64,000 nt of DNA from Opitutaceae bacterium (GTDB taxonomy: Bacteria > Verrucomicrobiota > Verrucomicrobiia > Opitutales > Opitutaceae): assembly GCA_027482185.1 (NCBI GenBank), contig JAIXWF010000022.1:1-64000 (forward strand), in the 5' to 3' direction. Position 1 is the stretch's first letter; each line of letters begins with the position of its first letter. This document shows, piece after piece, positions 63,921 to 64,000 of the stretch. The translations under genes were made by a program, and so were the position numbers. A model generated the notes under the pieces. The model was given only the letters and a program-made list of their open reading frames with translations. It did no database searches and was not told the origin of the DNA.

Positions 63921-64000
63921 ATGACGCCCTCTCCCATGGAGCCTTCGTCCCAGCCGCCGCGCGACCCGCGTGATCCCCGCGACCCGCGGGAGCCGCGGCG
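63921..64000 (+). CDS. Start of a gene cut by the window edge
   Basis: An ATG at 63921 opens a frame (MTPSPMEPSSQPPRDPRDPR then DPREPR) that is still open at the window end. Pro/Arg/Asp repeats make it low complexity, and no family can be named. It could be the N-terminal linker of a larger protein. Confidence 0.4.
   Translation, partial: MTPSPMEPSSQPPRDPRDPRDPREPR

Overview
This is a chromosomal window of a very GC-rich bacterium, most likely a verrucomicrobium of the Opitutaceae type. That is inferred from gene content: two cytochrome-like DUF1549/DUF1553 proteins each paired with a DUF1501 protein, Tat-exported Gfo/Idh/MocA proteins, secreted sulfatases, a TonB receptor with the LSPFVV...TGYAATSTLAG N-terminus common in that family, and long low-complexity word repeats between genes. 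No rRNA, tRNA, CRISPR array, phage or insertion sequence was seen. Shine-Dalgarno signals are weak or absent, and several starts appear to be GTG or TTG.

Layout. 1-2.8 kb: TolC-like protein, ABC ATPase and a tiny secreted peptide (minus strand). 3.4-4.5 kb: an unusual nucleotidyltransferase/GHMP-kinase fusion behind a leader that can fold into a three-way junction. 4.6-6.1 kb: exported oxidoreductase. 6.5-11.9 kb: two Hsp70-like proteins plus a DUF2760 protein. 12-16.4 kb: DUF5069 protein and a TPR-associated TRAP transporter operon (TatT, TatP, fused DctQM). 16.6-24.7 kb: sulfatase, DUF1501, DUF1549/1553, sulfatase (minus strand). 24.8-32.7 kb: SbcCD/YhaNO-like pair, HDOD protein, calcineurin-like phosphoesterase, site-2 protease. 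33-44 kb: cyclophilin-Ig protein, then a three-gene RND efflux operon. 44.1-48.1 kb: SGNH hydrolase, GH109 glycosidase, OleC-like ligase. 48.3-56.4 kb: TRIC channel, asparaginase, oxidoreductase, second DUF1549/1553-DUF1501 pair. 56.5-61.4 kb: sigma/FecR pair divergent from a TonB receptor with a signalling (STN) domain. 61.6-64 kb: an alpha/beta hydrolase, then threonine dehydratase preceded by an isoleucine-rich leader peptide and a terminator.

The most striking feature is a set of short-word repeats. Each locus is built from its own 6-12 nt word, for example AGACCGG, GGTCAGC, GACCAAGG, GTTGAGA, GGTAAGC, CACGGAT, GAACTCC. At most gene 3' ends a run of words is followed after 20-110 nt by a run of the same words in inverse orientation, giving a long imperfect hairpin. 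The same words also occur in frame inside conserved genes, always at apparent linkers: both Hsp70 genes, one DUF1501 gene, three sites in one DUF1549/1553 gene and one site in its paralogue.

Functionally the window combines surface sensing and uptake of complex organic matter (TonB receptor with sigma/FecR, TRAP transporter), its breakdown (sulfatases, GH109, SGNH hydrolase, exported oxidoreductases, c-type DUF1549/1553 proteins), and efflux (RND, ABC/TolC). Gene calls rest on reading the translations; no database search was possible.
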